A DNA stretch of 64,000 nucleotides. Origin: Paenarthrobacter sp. A20. Lineage in GTDB: Bacteria; Actinomycetota; Actinomycetes; Actinomycetales; Micrococcaceae. Below, piece after piece: positions 32,612-42,949 of the stretch. The stretch spans positions 2,852,001-2,916,000 of the forward strand of contig NZ_JALJWH010000001.1 in assembly GCF_024168825.1 (NCBI RefSeq), read 5' to 3'. A model generated the notes under the pieces. It did not search any database, was not told the DNA's origin, and was given only the letters and a program-made list of their open reading frames with translations. A program made the translations under genes and the position numbers. Each line of letters starts with the position of its first letter. Position 1 is the first letter of the stretch.

Positions 32612-32869
32612 CTCCACTTTCCGCCCGTTCCTCCACCCTCCTCCCTTTGCTCCACTTCGCACCACCCGGATACGATTCCTGGCCCGGACCGGCCATCGGC
32701 AGCCGGACTTGCTGCTGCATGCCTGCCCGCACGCTGCCGGATGGCTTTTGCCCTCCACTTCCAGCCGTGGCCCCTTAAAACCGCGCCAATTCGGGGCTCG
32801 CAAATCTCAAAGTGGTGGAGAAACACCCTGTGTTGCGTTGACTGTGGGGCATTGTGGAGTAAAGTGGAG
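32612..32869. promoter_or_regulatory. MraZ-box-like AGTGGAG array in the mraZ promoter region
   Basis: In the 462-bp gap before mraZ (32473-32934) there are direct repeats TGTGGGG (32843), TGTGGAG (32853) and AGTGGAG (32863) at an exact 10-bp period, plus AAAGTGGTGGAG at 32809-32820. Four copies in the opposite orientation (CTCCACTTT 32612, CTCCACCCT 32631, CTCCACTTC 32650, CTCCACTTC 32753) lie upstream, the first three at an exact 19-bp period. MraZ is known to bind GTGG/TGGG-type direct repeats at its own promoter. The proximal array fits autoregulation; the distal inverted array is unexplained. No gene is seen in the gap. Confidence 0.65.
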
Positions 32870-32934
32870 CGCATAAGAGGGTAGTGGCAGTGTTGGGAAT
32901 GAGCGGGCACCTTGACTGAGGGGCGGTGGGGCCA

Positions 32935-33366
32935 GTGTTTCTGGGCACTCACTCGCCGCGTCTCGATGAAAAGGGCCGGATCATTCTCCCCGCCAAGTTC
33001 CGTGAGGAACTTGCCGAAGGGCTGGTCCTCACAAGAGGCCAGGAACGCTGCATCTACGTCTTCAGCCAGAAAGAATTCGAACGCATTCACGAATCCATGC
33101 GGGAGGCCCCACTGTCCTCCAAGCAGGCTCGTGACTACATTCGGGTTTTCCTGTCCGGAGCCTCTGACGAGGTACCTGACAAGCAGGGGCGTGTGACGAT
33201 TCCGCCGGCGCTCCGGGCGTATGCAGGACTCGGTCGGGAACTGGCAGTTATTGGTGCCGGTACCAGGGCTGAGATCTGGGATGCCGAAGCTTGGAACGAG
33301 TACCTCAACGAGAAGGAATCAGCCTTCTCGGAAACCGATGACGACAATCTGCCCGGGTTCATCTAA
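32935..33366 (+). CDS. mraZ: Transcriptional regulator MraZ
   Basis: Protein of 143 aa from GTG 32935 ([16 protein letters not shown]), the usual family start and length; a GTG 9 nt upstream is possible. Two AbrB-like SpoVT folds are visible. Each has the D.KGR motif ([14 protein letters not shown] and [16 protein letters not shown]) that contacts DNA. MraZ forms rings and represses or activates the dcw operon, including its own gene. Repeated AGTGGAG boxes stand 66-126 bp upstream. It is the first gene of the division/cell-wall cluster, and rsmH follows after 167 nt. Confidence 0.95.
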   Translation: MFLGTHSPRLDEKGRIILPAKFREELAEGLVLTRGQERCIYVFSQKEFERIHESMREAPLSSKQARDYIRVFLSGASDEVPDKQGRVTIPPALRAYAGLGRELAVIGAGTRAEIWDAEAWNEYLNEKESAFSETDDDNLPGFI

Positions 33367-33533
33367 CCGGTCGGAGAAAGCAGCACAACCGCTTCTTGAA
33401 TGGGATCTCCAGCCGCCCATCGAACAGTCTTCCTGGCTCAACTTCCCCTGAGCCAGGCCGGCGGGACGATAGGCGCGGATGGGGATCCGATTCAAGAAAC
33501 AGCAGGCAAGCGATTGAAGAAAGAGGAGGCAGC

Positions 33534-34532
33534 GTGGAAGAGCAGGACGCGGCAAAGCCCACATCGGAGCGCCACGTACCCGTCCTCAAAGACCGCTGCA
33601 TCAATCTGCTGGCTCCCGGGTTTGAGGCTGCCAGGAAGCGCGGCCAGACACCTGTGGCCATCGACGCAACCCTTGGCATGGGAGGGCACTCCGAGGCGAT
33701 GTTGCAACGCTTTCCGGACCTGCACCTCGTCGGCATCGACCGCGACGAGGAAGCCCTTGCCCTGGCCGGTGCCCGCCTTGAGCCCTTTTCGAACCGGACG
33801 GATCTGGTACATGCCGTATACGACGAAATTGACGACGTGCTGGCGGACCTTGGAATCCCTGAGGTGCACGGCATCCTGATGGATCTTGGCGTGTCATCCC
33901 TGCAGCTGGACGAGCGTGAACGTGGGTTCGCCTACTCCTACGACGCCCCGCTGGATATGCGGATGGACACCAGCCGCGGCCAGACCGCCGCCGATGTGGT
34001 CAACAACTACAGTGAAGACGAACTGGTTCGCATTATCCGTAAGTGGGGCGAAGAAAAGTTCGCTGGACGTATCGCCAATAGGATCGTCAACGCCCGCGCC
34101 GACAAACCGTTCGCTACTACCGGCGAACTTGTGGAGCAGATCCGCAGTGTAGTTCCTGCCGCAGCCGCGAAGAGCGGTGGGCATCCCGCCAAGCGCACCT
34201 TCCAGGCTTTGCGGATTGAGGTCAATGAGGAACTCGATGTCCTGGAACGCGCAGTCCCGGCAGCCGTTGCCGCGACAGCCATGGGAGGCCGGATCGTGGT
34301 GATGTCCTATCACTCGCTGGAGGACAAGATCGTGAAGTCAGTCTTCCAGGCCGGCTCCAAATCCTCGGCCCCGCTCGGTTTCCCCGTGGAACTCGAAGAA
34401 CATAAACCCGAACTGAAGACCATCACCAAAGGCACTGAAGTGCCTACGGCTGCAGAAATCGCCGAAAACCCCCGTGCGGCGTCCGCCCGTTTGAGGGCCG
34501 TGGAGCGCATCAAACCAAGGAGAGACGCATGA
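33534..34532 (+). CDS. rsmH: 16S rRNA (cytosine1402-N4)-methyltransferase
   Basis: Protein of 332 aa from GTG 33534, where AGAGGAGG gives a strong SD; the frame is open from 33396 but without SD. SAM-dependent methylation of C1402 in the ribosomal P site. Motifs: [29 protein letters not shown] (SAM motif I), [56 protein letters not shown] and [12 protein letters not shown], all characteristic of RsmH/MraW. The stop overlaps ftsL (ATGA). Second gene of the dcw cluster in most bacteria. Confidence 0.96.
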   Translation: MEEQDAAKPTSERHVPVLKDRCINLLAPGFEAARKRGQTPVAIDATLGMGGHSEAMLQRFPDLHLVGIDRDEEALALAGARLEPFSNRTDLVHAVYDEIDDVLADLGIPEVHGILMDLGVSSLQLDERERGFAYSYDAPLDMRMDTSRGQTAADVVNNYSEDELVRIIRKWGEEKFAGRIANRIVNARADKPFATTGELVEQIRSVVPAAAAKSGGHPAKRTFQALRIEVNEELDVLERAVPAAVAATAMGGRIVVMSYHSLEDKIVKSVFQAGSKSSAPLGFPVELEEHKPELKTITKGTEVPTAAEIAENPRAASARLRAVERIKPRRDA

Positions 34533-35194
34533 GCAACGCCGCAGCGAAGACACTGCCCTTCGTGGTGGGCAATACGGCCCGTGCGCTGCCGGCTCCCGCA
34601 GGCAAGCCCGATACCGGCCGCAAGGCCCGCACTCCGCTTTCACTCGTGCGCAGCGCGCCGGGCAAACGACGGACACCCTTTGTGGTGCTCTGCTTCGTGG
34701 CTATGGCGGCGGCGCTGCTGACGGTCCTCGTCTTGAACATCTCGGTTTCCACTGCCCAGTATCAGTTGGTGCAGCTCAAGGCCGAAGCGGCCACCTTGAA
34801 CAAGGAAAACCAGGACCTGACACAGAGGAAGCAGAATTTCGAGGCTCCCCAGAATCTGGCAGCGAAGGCTGCAGAATTGGGAATGGTCCCGTCCACTGTT
34901 AAGGGACAGATCGATCTGAAGACAATGACCGTCACCGGAAAGGCGACGCCTGCAGTTAAGGGAGACAATCCCGGAGCGCAGCTTGCCCCGCCTGCCGTGG
35001 CGGGCATGCTGGATGTGGTTCCGTCGGTGACTACCAAGGATCCGCTGGAAAACTTGAAGCCGGTTACTCCGGCGGCGCCGGCAGCAACACCGGCGACTCC
35101 GTCAGCAGCACCGACGACTCCGGCAACTGCACCGCCGGTCGAACTCAATGGGGGATCGGTCCCGGCCCCCCAGCAAAAGGCACCCGGACAGTAG
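34529..35194 (+). CDS. ftsL: FtsL-like cell-division membrane protein
   Basis: Protein of 221 aa with the expected topology: a basic cytoplasmic N-terminus (about 50 residues), one TM ([21 protein letters not shown]), then a periplasmic coiled coil ([27 protein letters not shown]) and AAELGMVPS, the FtsL-type end. An unusually long C-terminal extension of about 110 residues is Pro/Ala/Thr-rich and probably disordered. FtsL forms a complex with FtsQ and FtsB that activates FtsWI. Sequence identity in this family is low; the assignment relies on topology and position between rsmH and ftsI. It overlaps rsmH by 4 bp. Confidence 0.82.
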   Translation: MSNAAAKTLPFVVGNTARALPAPAGKPDTGRKARTPLSLVRSAPGKRRTPFVVLCFVAMAAALLTVLVLNISVSTAQYQLVQLKAEAATLNKENQDLTQRKQNFEAPQNLAAKAAELGMVPSTVKGQIDLKTMTVTGKATPAVKGDNPGAQLAPPAVAGMLDVVPSVTTKDPLENLKPVTPAAPAATPATPSAAPTTPATAPPVELNGGSVPAPQQKAPGQ

Positions 35195-35236
35195 TCCACC
35201 AGTCCACTGACGCAAGGCCAGCAGCAAGGAATCAAC

Positions 35237-37033
35237 GTGGCTCAGAACCCCGGCACATCGAAAAAACCGAAGACGCCGGCGGCAAGAAAGCGGTTGCGGG
35301 TTGGTCTTGGCATCATGCTGACGCTGCTGCTGGTGGTGGGCGGCAAGCTCTTCATGGTCCAAGGCCTGGATATGGGCGGGATGGCCGAGGCGGCCTTGGC
35401 TAAACGCCTGACGCCCCAGGTTCTGCCTGCAGAACGCGGGCAGATTGTCGATGCCAACGGCACCGTCCTGGCCAGCAGCGTCATCCGCTACAACCTCGTG
35501 GTGGACCAAACCGTCAACACGGGAACCGCGACTTTCCATCGCTTCAACGACAAAACGGAAAAGCTCGACGAGATCACCCGTGACCAAGGGATTTCCGACT
35601 TGGCTGCGCTTTTGGGTACTGACGAAGCCAAAGTACGTGAGGCGCTGACCGGTGAGAAGCAGTATTTCGTTGTGGCCAAGGACATCAAGCCGGAACTCGA
35701 GGATCGAATCTCCAAGCTGTACATCCCTGGCCTACGCGCCGAAGGTGTCAGCAAGCGCGTCTACCCCAATGGCAGCGTTGCCGGCGGCGTGGTGGGCTTC
35801 CTCCAGGACGGAACCACAGGCCAAGCGGGCATCGAACAAACCCAGGATGAGGTCCTCCGTGGTGTTGAAGGCAAGCGGGTCTTTGAGATCGGCGCTGACG
35901 GCCTGCGCATTCCAGTGGCCACTGACGAGCTGACTCCCGCCGTGGACGGCAGCGACGTCAAGCTGACCATCAACACGGACATCCAGTACTTCGCGCAGCA
36001 GGCCATCCAAAGCCAGGTGGACAAGATGAATGCCGAGTGGGGGTCCATCATCGTGATGGACGCCAAGACCGGCAACCTGGTCGCTTTGGCTGACACCAAT
36101 GCCCCGGATCCCAACGATCCCGGAAAGGTCGATGCCAAAGACCGTGGCGTTCGATCCGTAACGGCCGCGTATGAGCCCGGTTCAGTGCAGAAGATGATCA
36201 CCGCTGCGGCAGTCATTGAAGAAGGCAAGTCCTTCCCGTTGGATCACTACACGATTCCCCCTTCCTACACCATCGACGGCCAGACCTTTACTGATGCCTT
36301 CGAACACGGCACTGAGGAACGCACGCTCGCTGGGATCCTGGGGTGGTCCATGAACACCGGTACCGTGATGGCCGGTAGCCGGCTGACCAAGGAGCAACGG
36401 TACGACTGGCTGAAGAAATTCGGTATCGGTGAACAGACCGATATCGGCCTGCCCGCAGAAGCCACCGGCATCCTGGCCAAACCCGAGCAGTGGGACGACC
36501 GCCAGCAGTACACGGTTCTCTTTGGGCAGGGCGTTTCCCAGTCGACCTTGCAGACAGTGCGTGCCTTCCAAAGCATCGCCAATAACGGTGTCATGCTTCA
36601 GCCCCGGCTCATCGACAGCTACATCACTCCTGAGGGCGAGGAACAGAAGGTTGCCGCCAAGGATTCCCGCCAAGTGGTGTCCAAGGATACTGCCCAGCAG
36701 GTCCGGGACATCCTGGAGAGCGCTGTGACCGAGGGGCAGATCAAGGACGCGGCAATCGACGGCTACCGTGTCGGCGCGAAGACAGGAACGTCGCAGGCGC
36801 CCCGTGAGGACGGGCTTCCAGGATTCGACGGCTACACGGCCTCCATGGTGGGTATGGCACCCATGGACGACCCCCGCTTCATTGTCGAGGTAGTGCTTCA
36901 ACGACCCAAGGGAAACATCTACGGACTCACCAACGGGCCCGTGTTCCGTTCGGTCATGGCACAAGTGCTGCGGACCTACAACGTGGCGCCGTCCACGGGA
37001 ACACCCGCGCGCCTGCCCCAGTTCGTCAAGTAA
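35237..37033 (+). CDS. ftsI: Penicillin-binding protein 2 / FtsI transpeptidase
   Basis: Protein of 598 aa from GTG 35237 (AAGGAA upstream). A short basic N-terminus and one TM (GLGIMLTLLLVVGGKLFMV) are followed by the class B PBP dimerisation domain (RGQIVDANGTVLASS). The transpeptidase domain has SxxK in PGSVQKMITAA (Ser near 316), SxN in GWSMNTGTV (about 371) and KTG in GAKTGTSQAP (about 514). It crosslinks septal peptidoglycan with FtsW. There are no C-terminal PASTA domains. Placed between ftsL and murE as in other actinobacteria. Confidence 0.95.
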   Translation: MAQNPGTSKKPKTPAARKRLRVGLGIMLTLLLVVGGKLFMVQGLDMGGMAEAALAKRLTPQVLPAERGQIVDANGTVLASSVIRYNLVVDQTVNTGTATFHRFNDKTEKLDEITRDQGISDLAALLGTDEAKVREALTGEKQYFVVAKDIKPELEDRISKLYIPGLRAEGVSKRVYPNGSVAGGVVGFLQDGTTGQAGIEQTQDEVLRGVEGKRVFEIGADGLRIPVATDELTPAVDGSDVKLTINTDIQYFAQQAIQSQVDKMNAEWGSIIVMDAKTGNLVALADTNAPDPNDPGKVDAKDRGVRSVTAAYEPGSVQKMITAAAVIEEGKSFPLDHYTIPPSYTIDGQTFTDAFEHGTEERTLAGILGWSMNTGTVMAGSRLTKEQRYDWLKKFGIGEQTDIGLPAEATGILAKPEQWDDRQQYTVLFGQGVSQSTLQTVRAFQSIANNGVMLQPRLIDSYITPEGEEQKVAAKDSRQVVSKDTAQQVRDILESAVTEGQIKDAAIDGYRVGAKTGTSQAPREDGLPGFDGYTASMVGMAPMDDPRFIVEVVLQRPKGNIYGLTNGPVFRSVMAQVLRTYNVAPSTGTPARLPQFVK

Positions 37034-37135
37034 GCTTCTTGGGCGTCTGTTTCGGCCAAAACTCGATCAACCACTAACGGCCCGGGCGCCGCTGGCCCCA
37101 GGCCGGTCGTTCCACGAGCACCAACGGAGAACCAC

Positions 37136-38773
37136 GTGTCAGAGCACAATGAGGCAGCTAACAGCGCCACGACGCCGGATACCGGCAGGTCCGTCTTCCG
37201 CCCCGAATCCGTGGCCGCGGTGCCGTTGGCCACGATTGCGGAGGCACTTGGAATAGCCGCACCGGAGGGCAACCACAACAGGGGAGTGACAGGCATAACC
37301 CTCAACTCCAGGGCCGTGGAATCCGGCGACCTCTATATGGCCTTGCCAGGCGCTTCGCGCCATGGTGCCGACTTTGTTCCCCAAGCCGTCGCCGCCGGTG
37401 CCGTGGCCGTGGTCACGGACGACGCCGGGGCACGCCAACTGGCGCTGGCCGGCGAGCAGCCGGTTCCGGTGCTTATCGTGCAAGAGGCGCGTACCGCCGT
37501 CGGACCTTTGGCTGCGCTGATCTACCGCAGCCAGCCGGCGGAAGGCGGGTTCCCGTCCCTGTACGGTGTCACCGGTACCAACGGAAAGACCACCACGACC
37601 TACTTCATCAACTCGCTGCTGCGTGCTCTGGGCAAGACTCCGGGACTCATTGGGACCATAGAGATCGTGGCTGGCGGTGAGCCTATCCCGAGCCTCCTGA
37701 CCACCCCGGAGTCCACGGATGTCCATGCCCTGCTGGCTCTGATGCGCGAACGGGGCCTGGAAGCCGCGTCCATGGAAGTCTCGTCCCACGCGATCTCCTA
37801 CCACCGTGTGGACGGTGTGATGTTCGACGTCGCGGGTTTCACCAACCTCACCCAGGACCATCTGGACCTGCACGGCAGCATGGAAGAGTATTTCCGCACC
37901 AAGGCGGAACTCTTCACCGCCAGGCGGGCCCGCCACGCTGTTGTCACAGTGGACGATGACTGGGGGCGCAAGCTCGCGGAGCTGGCCGATATCCCCGTCA
38001 CTACCCTCTCGGCCAACGAGGCCACCGCCGGGTCCGACTGGCACGTCGCGGAAATCACTGCCCGAGGGCTCGGCTCCGCATTCGAACTCAGGCACGCCGA
38101 CGGACGCGTGCTGCGCGTCCACACGGGCCTGCCTGGAGCCTTCAACGTGGCCAACGCTGCCTTGGCCACCCTCATGGTCCTGGCGTCGGGCGTTGACGAA
38201 CAGACACTCCAGTCGGCCTTGGACACCCACGATCCTTTCACGGTGGCCGTTCCCGGGCGCATGCAGTTGGTCTCAACTGAGCCAGCCGCAGTTGTTGATT
38301 TTGCCCACAATCCTGATGCTTTGGCGCGTGCGCTCGAAGCCGTACGCTCGCCACAGGAGGGGTCCCGCGTCATTGTGGTCTTTGGTGCAACCGGCCAGCG
38401 CGACCAGGGCAAGCGGCCCACCATGGGTGCCATCGCTGCGCGCCTTGCCGATGTGGTGATCGTCAGTGATGACGATCCCCACGACGAAGACGCGGCATCA
38501 ATCCGCGCCGAAGTCCTGCAGGGTGCCAGGGCAGCCCGGGATGCCGAAAAGCTGGGCAGCGACATCATCGAGTCCCACCCGAGGGACGCCGCGATCCGGC
38601 TGGCCGTTGAGATGGCCACTGCCAACGACACCATCCTTATCGCCGGACGTGGCCACGAAGTGTGGCAAGAGGTCAAAGGCGTGAACCTGGCACTGGACGA
38701 CAGGGTCGAGTTGCGCGCCGCCTTGACATCCAAGGGATTCAGCGTTTCATCGGACCAGCGGATAGAGTCCTAA
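37136..38773 (+). CDS. murE: UDP-MurNAc-tripeptide synthetase, probably L-lysine-adding MurE
   Basis: Protein of 545 aa from GTG 37136 (GGAGAA upstream). ATP-grasp-like Mur ligase: [14 protein letters not shown] (P-loop, about residue 145), SMEVSSHAISYHRVDG, FTNLTQDHLDLHG and HNPDALARAL. In meso-diaminopimelate-adding enzymes the C-terminal motif is DNPR, whose Arg holds the DAP carboxylate. Here the corresponding block reads SDDDPHDEDAA (about residue 445), with His in place of Arg. This favours L-Lys as substrate and agrees with the Lys-type (A3alpha) wall of Arthrobacter. Specificity is inferred. A 40-residue N-terminal extension precedes the core. Confidence 0.93.
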   Translation: MSEHNEAANSATTPDTGRSVFRPESVAAVPLATIAEALGIAAPEGNHNRGVTGITLNSRAVESGDLYMALPGASRHGADFVPQAVAAGAVAVVTDDAGARQLALAGEQPVPVLIVQEARTAVGPLAALIYRSQPAEGGFPSLYGVTGTNGKTTTTYFINSLLRALGKTPGLIGTIEIVAGGEPIPSLLTTPESTDVHALLALMRERGLEAASMEVSSHAISYHRVDGVMFDVAGFTNLTQDHLDLHGSMEEYFRTKAELFTARRARHAVVTVDDDWGRKLAELADIPVTTLSANEATAGSDWHVAEITARGLGSAFELRHADGRVLRVHTGLPGAFNVANAALATLMVLASGVDEQTLQSALDTHDPFTVAVPGRMQLVSTEPAAVVDFAHNPDALARALEAVRSPQEGSRVIVVFGATGQRDQGKRPTMGAIAARLADVVIVSDDDPHDEDAASIRAEVLQGARAARDAEKLGSDIIESHPRDAAIRLAVEMATANDTILIAGRGHEVWQEVKGVNLALDDRVELRAALTSKGFSVSSDQRIES

Positions 38774-38779
38774 ACCGAG

Positions 38780-40270
38780 ATGATTGCACTTACTGCGGCG
38801 GAGATCGCCGACATCACCCATGGCCGATTGACCGGAGCTACGGACATCGCGCCCACCTCCGTCGTCACTGATTCACGGGAAGCGACGCCCGGTTCGCTCT
38901 ACGTTGCCAAGCCCGGCGAGCACGCCGATGGCCACGACTTCGTCGAGGCTGCCTTCGAACGCGGCGCCGTACTGGTCCTCGCCGAACGTGAAGTGACCGA
39001 CGCTGGCGGAAGCCCCTTTCCCGCCGTCGTAGTCGATGATGCCGTCCTGGCAATGGGTGCCCTCGCAGCGGAATGCGTCCGTCGCATCCGTGCTGAACGC
39101 GCACAGCGCGGCGAAGACTTTACGGTCATTGGCATCACCGGATCGGCCGGTAAGACGACCACCAAGGATCTCTTGGCCGGTGTGCTTTCCGTGGCCGGTA
39201 AGACGGTGGCGCCGCAGGGTTCCTACAACGGTGAAGTGGGCGTGCCCTTGACGGTTTTCGCCGCCGACGCCGATACCCGCTACTTGGTCATCGAGATGGG
39301 TGCCACAGGCCTTGGCCACATCAAATACCTCGCAGACATGGTGAAGCCGGACATTGGCGTTGTCCTGGTGGTTGGTACGGCACATGCCGGAGAATTCGGC
39401 GGGGTTGAGAATATCGCCACTACGAAGGGCGAACTCGTTGAAGCCCTTGGCGAGCACGGCACGGCTGTGATCAACCTCGATGATGGCCGCGTAGCTGCCA
39501 TGCGCTCCCGGACCAAGGCCAGGATCCTGGGGTTCACGGCAGCGCCCGCCACCACCGAAGAGGTCGAAGCGCGCAACGTGGTGGTCAATGCCCAGGGTTT
39601 CCCGGACTTTGATCTCGTGTTGCCCGACGGCGGCCCTGCCGTTGAGGTGCGAAGCCGCCTGATCGGTGGGCACCATGTAACCAACCTGTTGGCCGCGGCG
39701 GCAGCTGCGTTCGCCGCCGGCATCCCGGCCGCCGACATTGCGTCCTCCCTCAGCTCACAGTCGGCGGCAAGCCGCTGGCGCATGGAGCGGACTGAACGCG
39801 AAGACGGCGTCACCATCATCAACGACGCCTACAACGCCAACCCGGAATCAATGCGGGCAGCGTTGCGCACACTGGCAGATCTTGGACAAGGCCGACGGAC
39901 CTGGGCTGTGCTTGGAGCCATGCTCGAGCTCGGGGAGGACTCCATCCGCGAGCACACCGCAGTGGGCACGCAGGTAGTCCGGTTGAACATCTCCAGGCTT
40001 GTGGTGGTGGGACGCGAAGCCAGGGCCCTCTACGTCTCGGCCATCCAGGAAGGATCCTGGGGCGATGAATGTTCGTTCACCGAGACTGTCGAAGAAGCCT
40101 ACGAGCTCCTGCAGAACGAGCTCGAACCCGGTGACCTGGTGTTGTTCAAGTCCTCCAACGGGGTAGGGCTGCGGCATTTGGGTGATCGGATAGCATTACC
40201 TCCACGGGCCGAGCCCACCGGAGACAACGCGGCTGAAGCTGCCGCAAGCGAAGGGAACGAGCTGCTGTGA
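38780..40270 (+). CDS. murF: UDP-MurNAc-tripeptide-D-Ala-D-Ala ligase
   Basis: Protein of 496 aa that attaches D-Ala-D-Ala to the UDP-MurNAc-tripeptide. Motifs are [18 protein letters not shown] (P-loop), [23 protein letters not shown] (MurF-type EMG), [25 protein letters not shown] and [12 protein letters not shown]. It starts 6 nt after murE and its stop overlaps mraY (GTGA), so all are co-translated. No D-Ala-D-Ala ligase gene (ddl) is in the cluster, so the dipeptide must be made elsewhere. Length and motif order are normal. Confidence 0.95.
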   Translation: MIALTAAEIADITHGRLTGATDIAPTSVVTDSREATPGSLYVAKPGEHADGHDFVEAAFERGAVLVLAEREVTDAGGSPFPAVVVDDAVLAMGALAAECVRRIRAERAQRGEDFTVIGITGSAGKTTTKDLLAGVLSVAGKTVAPQGSYNGEVGVPLTVFAADADTRYLVIEMGATGLGHIKYLADMVKPDIGVVLVVGTAHAGEFGGVENIATTKGELVEALGEHGTAVINLDDGRVAAMRSRTKARILGFTAAPATTEEVEARNVVVNAQGFPDFDLVLPDGGPAVEVRSRLIGGHHVTNLLAAAAAAFAAGIPAADIASSLSSQSAASRWRMERTEREDGVTIINDAYNANPESMRAALRTLADLGQGRRTWAVLGAMLELGEDSIREHTAVGTQVVRLNISRLVVVGREARALYVSAIQEGSWGDECSFTETVEEAYELLQNELEPGDLVLFKSSNGVGLRHLGDRIALPPRAEPTGDNAAEAAASEGNELL

Positions 40271-41376
40271 TTGCACTTTTGATCGGCGCCGGCGTCGCCC
40301 TTCTGGTGGCCCTCATCGGGACGCCCCTGTTCATCAAGTTCCTCGTGGCCAAGAGCTACGGGCAATTCATCCGCGACGACGGTCCTACATCGCACCACAC
40401 CAAGCGTGGAACGCCGACCATGGGCGGGACCGTTGTAGTTGCGGCCGTGCTCATCAGCTACTTCGTGACGCACCTGATCATGTGGATGATGAACCCGCGG
40501 TCCCCTGGACCGTCCGCGTCAGGACTCCTGCTGCTGTTCCTCATGGTGGGCATGGGTTTTGTGGGCTTCCTGGACGACTACATCAAGATTTCCAACAAGC
40601 GCAGCCTGGGCCTGAACGCCCGGGCAAAGCTGATCCTCCAGGCTGCCGTCGGAATCATCTTCGCGGTGCTGGTACTGCAGTTTCCCAACGAGGACGGACT
40701 TCGGCCGGCATCCACCCAGATCTCGTTGGTGCGGGACATCCCTTGGCTGGACCTGGCTTTTGGCGGGACAGTGCTCGGCGCGATCCTCTTCGTCGTATGG
40801 TCCAACCTGATCATCACTGCTGCCACCAACGGCGTGAACCTGACCGATGGCCTGGATGGCCTTGCTGCGGGCGCGTCCATCATGGTCTTTGGCGCCTACA
40901 CCATCATGGGAATCTGGCAGAACAACCAGGCCTGCGGATCACCCAGGGAAGCAGGAAGCGGTTGTTACCAGGTTCGTGACCCCATGGATCTTGCCCTGTT
41001 GGCAGCGATCCTCAGTGCAGCCTTGGTGGGCTTCCTCTGGTGGAATACCTCGCCGGCCAAGATCTTCATGGGGGACACGGGATCCCTGGCGATCGGCGGT
41101 GCCGTGGCAGCCTTCGCGATTTTGTCACGCACGGAACTCCTGCTGGCTTTCATCGGCGGCCTGTTCGTCCTGATCACCCTTTCGGTCATCATCCAGGTGG
41201 GCTTCTTCAAACTCAGTGGCGGCAAACGGGTCTTCAAGATGGCGCCACTTCAACATCACTTTGAACTGAAGGGCTGGGCGGAAGTGACAGTGGTTGTCCG
41301 CTTCTGGATCCTCGCCGGCCTGTTCGTGGCCGCCGGCCTCGGAATTTTCTACGCTGAATGGGTGGTACTGCTGTGA
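40267..41376 (+). CDS. mraY: Phospho-MurNAc-pentapeptide transferase
   Basis: Protein of 369 aa from GTG 40267, in a 4-bp overlap with murF. About ten TM segments. It transfers phospho-MurNAc-pentapeptide to undecaprenyl phosphate, making lipid I. The signatures are [56 protein letters not shown] and [12 protein letters not shown], covering the Asp-rich Mg site and the conserved His. The Asp residues in [13 protein letters not shown] and MGDTGS are the expected catalytic ones. Its last 4 bases overlap murD. Confidence 0.96.
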   Translation: MIALLIGAGVALLVALIGTPLFIKFLVAKSYGQFIRDDGPTSHHTKRGTPTMGGTVVVAAVLISYFVTHLIMWMMNPRSPGPSASGLLLLFLMVGMGFVGFLDDYIKISNKRSLGLNARAKLILQAAVGIIFAVLVLQFPNEDGLRPASTQISLVRDIPWLDLAFGGTVLGAILFVVWSNLIITAATNGVNLTDGLDGLAAGASIMVFGAYTIMGIWQNNQACGSPREAGSGCYQVRDPMDLALLAAILSAALVGFLWWNTSPAKIFMGDTGSLAIGGAVAAFAILSRTELLLAFIGGLFVLITLSVIIQVGFFKLSGGKRVFKMAPLQHHFELKGWAEVTVVVRFWILAGLFVAAGLGIFYAEWVVLL

Positions 41377-42947
41377 ACGGAAGCCCGGAGACAACGCCGT
41401 CGGCCGCCGACAGGCTCAGCGAACTCACCAGCTGGGACGCTGACTGGAGCGGCCTGCGCGTGGTGGTGACGGGAATCGGCATGTCCGGCTTCTCGGCAGC
41501 TGACACCCTCATCGAACTCGGTGCCAAAGTGGTGGTGGTGGACGCAGCCACCACGCCAAAGGCCAAGGCGCAAGCTGACACCCTGAAAATCGTGGGCGCC
41601 GTTGAGGTGCTGTTGGGGGAGGACGCGGTCAATGCCCTTCCCCTGATCGACGACGCTTTGCCCGAGCTGGTTGTCACGTCGCCGGGATGGCGGCCGGACC
41701 AGGCCCTGTTGGCCGCCGCCAAGCGGAAGCACATCCCCGTGTGGGGCGACGTTGAGCTTGCTTGGCGCCTCCGCGTCCGCGCAGGACGCAAGACAGCTGA
41801 CTGGCTCACCATTACGGGCACGAACGGCAAGACCACCACGGTGGGCATGACCGAATCCATGCTGCAGGCAGCCGGACTCAAGGCAATCGCGGTCGGCAAC
41901 GTTGGAACGCCGATCCTTGACGCACTCCGGGATCCGGTGGACTACGACGCGTTCGCTGTTGAACTCTCCAGCTTCCAGCTGCATTGGAGCCATTCCCTGT
42001 CACCAGTGGCAAGTGTGTGCCTCAACGTTGCTGAAGACCACGTGGACTGGCACGGGTCCTATGCCTCGTACCTGGCGGACAAGGCCAAGGTGTATGAGAA
42101 CACCCAAAAGGCGGCCATCTACAACGCCGAACAGATCGAAACCGAACGCATGGTGGAGAACGCGGACGTCGTTGAGGGTTGCCGCGCCATTGGGTTCACC
42201 ACGAATACTCCAGCTATCAGCATGCTGGGTGTGGTGGACGGACTGCTGGTTGACCGCGCGTTCATTGCCGAGCGCAAAGACTCCGCCGCGGAGCTCGCCG
42301 CTATGGCCGACCTCGGGCCTGTGGCGCCGCGCCACATGGTGGCCAACGCGTTGGCGGCCGCGGCCTTGGTACGTGCATACGGCATAGAGCCAACGGCGGT
42401 AAAGCAGGGTTTGGCCAACTACCTGCCGGGCGCCCATCGCATCCAGGTGGTCGCCAAACGGAACGACATCCTGTGGATCAACGACTCCAAAGCCACCAAT
42501 CCACACGCTGCATCCGCGGCGCTCTCTGCCTTCCAACACGTCGTGTGGATTGCGGGTGGGCTCTCCAAGGGTGTCAACTATGACGACCTCGTCAAAGAAC
42601 ACGCCCGCCGCCTGAAGGCCGTTGTCCTTATTGGGACCGATACCGAAGCGCTGGAAGGCTCCCTCCAGCGACACGCACCGGATGTCCCCGTGATAGCGCA
42701 AGCCAAGGGCGACACTGGGATGGTGCAGACCGTAGCCGGCAACGCCGCCTCGCCCATCTACGGCGAGGCCATCATGGGCCAGGCCGTGGTGTCGGCGGCC
42801 GAACTGGCCACGCCAGGGGACACCGTCCTGATGGCACCCGCGGCTGCATCCATGGATCAGTTCTCTTCCTACGCTCACCGCGGCGATGCTTTCATCCAGG
42901 CAGTTCGCGAGCTTGTGGAAGGGCAGGCAACGACCACCGAGGAGTAA
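41373..42947 (+). CDS. murD: UDP-MurNAc-L-Ala:D-Glu ligase
   Basis: Protein of 524 aa from GTG 41373, overlapping the mraY stop; ATG 41358 is an alternative five codons upstream. It adds D-Glu to UDP-MurNAc-L-Ala. Motifs are [17 protein letters not shown] (N-terminal Rossmann), [13 protein letters not shown] (P-loop), [11 protein letters not shown] (MurD signature SSFQL), [26 protein letters not shown] and [12 protein letters not shown]. It is longer than E. coli MurD (438 aa) because of a longer N-terminus and inserts. Central gene of the cluster, followed 3 nt later by ftsW. Confidence 0.95.
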   Translation: MNGSPETTPSAADRLSELTSWDADWSGLRVVVTGIGMSGFSAADTLIELGAKVVVVDAATTPKAKAQADTLKIVGAVEVLLGEDAVNALPLIDDALPELVVTSPGWRPDQALLAAAKRKHIPVWGDVELAWRLRVRAGRKTADWLTITGTNGKTTTVGMTESMLQAAGLKAIAVGNVGTPILDALRDPVDYDAFAVELSSFQLHWSHSLSPVASVCLNVAEDHVDWHGSYASYLADKAKVYENTQKAAIYNAEQIETERMVENADVVEGCRAIGFTTNTPAISMLGVVDGLLVDRAFIAERKDSAAELAAMADLGPVAPRHMVANALAAAALVRAYGIEPTAVKQGLANYLPGAHRIQVVAKRNDILWINDSKATNPHAASAALSAFQHVVWIAGGLSKGVNYDDLVKEHARRLKAVVLIGTDTEALEGSLQRHAPDVPVIAQAKGDTGMVQTVAGNAASPIYGEAIMGQAVVSAAELATPGDTVLMAPAAASMDQFSSYAHRGDAFIQAVRELVEGQATTTEE

Positions 42948-42949
42948 CA

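Noticed and set aside
41358-41372. ATG 41358 as murD start
   Set aside because: It lies inside mraY; the GTG at 41373 has the usual 4-bp GTGA overlap and GGTGG at suitable spacing.
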